Part shown: one piece after another, positions 62,491 to 64,000 of the stretch
How positions within the stretch are numbered: position 1 is the stretch's first letter
Layout: each line of letters opens with the position of its first letter
NCBI RefSeq assembly: GCF_900176505.1
Contig: NZ_FWYB01000019.1
Span: 1 to 64,000, forward strand
Length of the DNA stretch: 64,000 bases
Origin: Pedobacter nyackensis
Lineage (GTDB): Bacteria; Bacteroidota; Bacteroidia; Sphingobacteriales; Sphingobacteriaceae
Direction of reading: 5' to 3'
Position numbers and translations under genes: made by a program
The notes under the pieces: model-generated
Databases searched by the model: none
The model's input: the letters and a program-made list of their open reading frames with translations, nothing else
What the model was told of the DNA's origin: nothing

Positions 62491-64000
62491 ATGAAATTTA
62501 AATTAATAATGATTTGCATCCTGGGCATATTGACATTTTCCGGGTGTAAAAAATTTGATGAATACCTGGACAAAGCTGAGACAGGGGGCTTGTCGGAACA
62601 AGAAGTTTTTGGAGACTATGTTCAGACAGAAAAATATCTGGCGAATGTATACAGTCATCTGCCAAATGAATGGATGCCTGCAAATAGTTTCACTTATGCA
62701 GCAGCATCGGATGAAGCGAAATGTCCGGTTGTGTATTTTAACGGTCCTCAGGTGTTTACCAGGGGTTTGATTAGCCCAAATCACAATCCTATTGATGTGT
62801 GGGCGTCACTTTATGCTGCTATTCGTAAAGTTAACCGCTTTATTGAGAAAATAGACGCTGTACCGGCAAAGAATGCTACGCAGATTGCCGGAAAAAGTCG
62901 TATGAAAGGTGAAGCTCACTTTTTAAGGGCCTTCTTCTACGCGGAATTACATAAGCGTTATGGCAGAGTGCCTTTGATAGACAGGGTTTTGCAAGTCAGT
63001 GATGATCTGAATATTCCTAGAAATTCTGAAGAAGAGCTGGTACGTTTTATTGTAGACGATTGTAATGAAGCTGCAGCTAATTTACTTCCTGTAAATACTG
63101 CGGCAAATATTGGCAGAGCTACTAAAGGAGCAGCTTTAATGTTAAAATCCCGCGTTTTACTATATGCTGCCAGCTTATTACACAATCCAGGTTCGGATGT
63201 TCAGAAATGGCAACGAGCTGCTGAGGCTGCTGAGGATGTGATGAAACTTAATTTGTATCAGGTTGATGGCGATTACAAGCAATTGTTTCATAAAAGAGCT
63301 GCTAATAATATCATATTTCAATCTACATTTAATAATACAAGTTGGGTTCAACAAATGTTTGTACCTAGTCAGGGTGGTTTGGGCTGGATTCAACCCTTGC
63401 AAAATCTGGTTGATGATTATGAAATGACCAATGGTTTAAAGCCTGATGAAGCAGGTTCGGGTTACGATGCTAATCATCCTTATGCCAATCGCGATCCCAG
63501 ACTTGCCGCTTCGATCATTCACAACGGTAGCATTTGGAGAGGGAATGTGATCGAAACTTTTGTAAATGGGGTGGACGGACTGACTTCTGCTGAAGGTGCA
63601 AAAACTCAAACCGGTTATTACTTGCGTAAGCTGTTGGATGAAAATGGAAGCATGACTCCTGATAACAGGCCGGGTGATCATTTTTGGGTTTTTATGCGTT
63701 ACGAGGAAACGCTATTGAACTTTGCTGAAGCTAAGAATGAGGCTTTGTCGAGTCCAGATAATAGTGTTTATGATGCTGTAAATGCTGTACGTACCCGAGT
63801 TGGCATTAATATGCCAGCATTGCCCGCAGGTCTTACCAAAGCGCAAATGAGAGAAAGAATCAGAAGAGAGAAAAGAGTTGAACTGGCTTTTGAAGGCTTC
63901 CGTTTTTGGGACATCAGGAGGTGGCGTATTGGCAAAAGCGTAATGCCTGAAGCACGAGGTATGCGTGCGGTAAAGCTGGGAGGAGGAGATTTTTCTTATG
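62491..64000 (+). CDS. SusD-type lipoprotein, cut off by window end
   Basis: I translated it from 62491; about 503 residues are visible and no stop is reached. The lipobox FSGC has the Cys at about residue 17. SusD marks include KGEAHFLRAFFYAELHKRYG, KGAALMLKSRVLLYAASLLH, and near the visible end REKRVELAFEGFRFWDIRRW, so only a short C-terminal part is missing. It pairs with the STN-type SusC 20 bases upstream. Confidence 0.93.
   Translation, partial: MKFKLIMICILGILTFSGCKKFDEYLDKAETGGLSEQEVFGDYVQTEKYLANVYSHLPNEWMPANSFTYAAASDEAKCPVVYFNGPQVFTRGLISPNHNPIDVWASLYAAIRKVNRFIEKIDAVPAKNATQIAGKSRMKGEAHFLRAFFYAELHKRYGRVPLIDRVLQVSDDLNIPRNSEEELVRFIVDDCNEAAANLLPVNTAANIGRATKGAALMLKSRVLLYAASLLHNPGSDVQKWQRAAEAAEDVMKLNLYQVDGDYKQLFHKRAANNIIFQSTFNNTSWVQQMFVPSQGGLGWIQPLQNLVDDYEMTNGLKPDEAGSGYDANHPYANRDPRLAASIIHNGSIWRGNVIETFVNGVDGLTSAEGAKTQTGYYLRKLLDENGSMTPDNRPGDHFWVFMRYEETLLNFAEAKNEALSSPDNSVYDAVNAVRTRVGINMPALPAGLTKAQMRERIRREKRVELAFEGFRFWDIRRWRIGKSVMPEARGMRAVKLGGGDFSY

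Overview
The window looks like chromosomal DNA of a Bacteroidetes soil or freshwater bacterium, most likely Pedobacter or a close Sphingobacteriaceae relative. The basis is three SusC/SusD pairs, a one-protein hybrid two-component sensor, a FecI/FecR-type sigma/anti-sigma pair, A-rich start regions without Shine-Dalgarno motifs, moderate-to-low GC, and a PL8 lyase that closely resembles (from memory) chondroitin AC lyase of Pedobacter heparinus. Nearly all of it is carbohydrate-use DNA, arranged as consecutive loci with their own regulators.

Layout. (1) 1-845: end of an IS3-family insertion sequence. (2) 0.9-7.5 kb: a DUF1080 protein, then a xylose module: a LacI-type regulator divergent from xylB-xylA-sodium/sugar symporter, with a perfect 12-bp palindrome between them and a strong terminator after the transporter. 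(3) 7.6-28 kb: a large locus with a FucP/NagP-type importer, SusC, SusD, NagA, a NagB-like protein with altered active site, a PhyH dioxygenase, a TIM-barrel isomerase, and secreted enzymes of families GH106, GH28, GH92, PL8 and GH88. A LacI-type regulator faces it. This suggests use of a uronate-containing, amino-sugar-containing, probably glycosaminoglycan-like or mixed acidic glycan. (4) 29-39.5 kb: a second PhyH gene, a hexuronate-type importer, an AraC regulator, a second TIM-barrel isomerase, a GH52-like protein, a sialate O-acetylesterase-like protein, and mannonate dehydratase plus an SDR reductase. An operator-like sequence before uxuA matches one before locus 3 at 16 of 18 positions, so the two loci are probably co-regulated. 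(5) 39.45-40.08 kb: degenerate DNA with an EVE-domain gene remnant and short repeats. (6) 40.1-54.9 kb: a fructan (levan/inulin) locus whose order matches Bacteroides thetaiotaomicron BT1754-BT1765 closely: hybrid sensor, sugar porter, fructokinase, SusC, SusD, DUF4960 glycan-binding lipoprotein, two GH32 enzymes, terminator. (7) 54.9-55.1 kb: remnant of a tyrosine recombinase. (8) 55.2-64 kb: SGNH hydrolase, ECF sigma factor, secreted esterase, FecR anti-sigma factor, SusC with STN domain, and a SusD cut off by the window end.

The most interesting signals outside the genes are: the shared 18-bp operator-like sequence at 7.6 and 37.3 kb; an identical two-block sequence before the esterase and fecR genes that looks like a promoter for the adjacent ECF sigma factor; a structured leader before two of the three susC genes, each with a tiny upstream ORF and a near-identical GC hairpin; and gene relics on both sides of the fructan locus, suggesting it was inserted as a block. 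The twice-occurring PhyH/TIM-barrel pair is the best candidate for an uncharacterised sugar-processing step. No CRISPR array, tRNA or rRNA was recognised.
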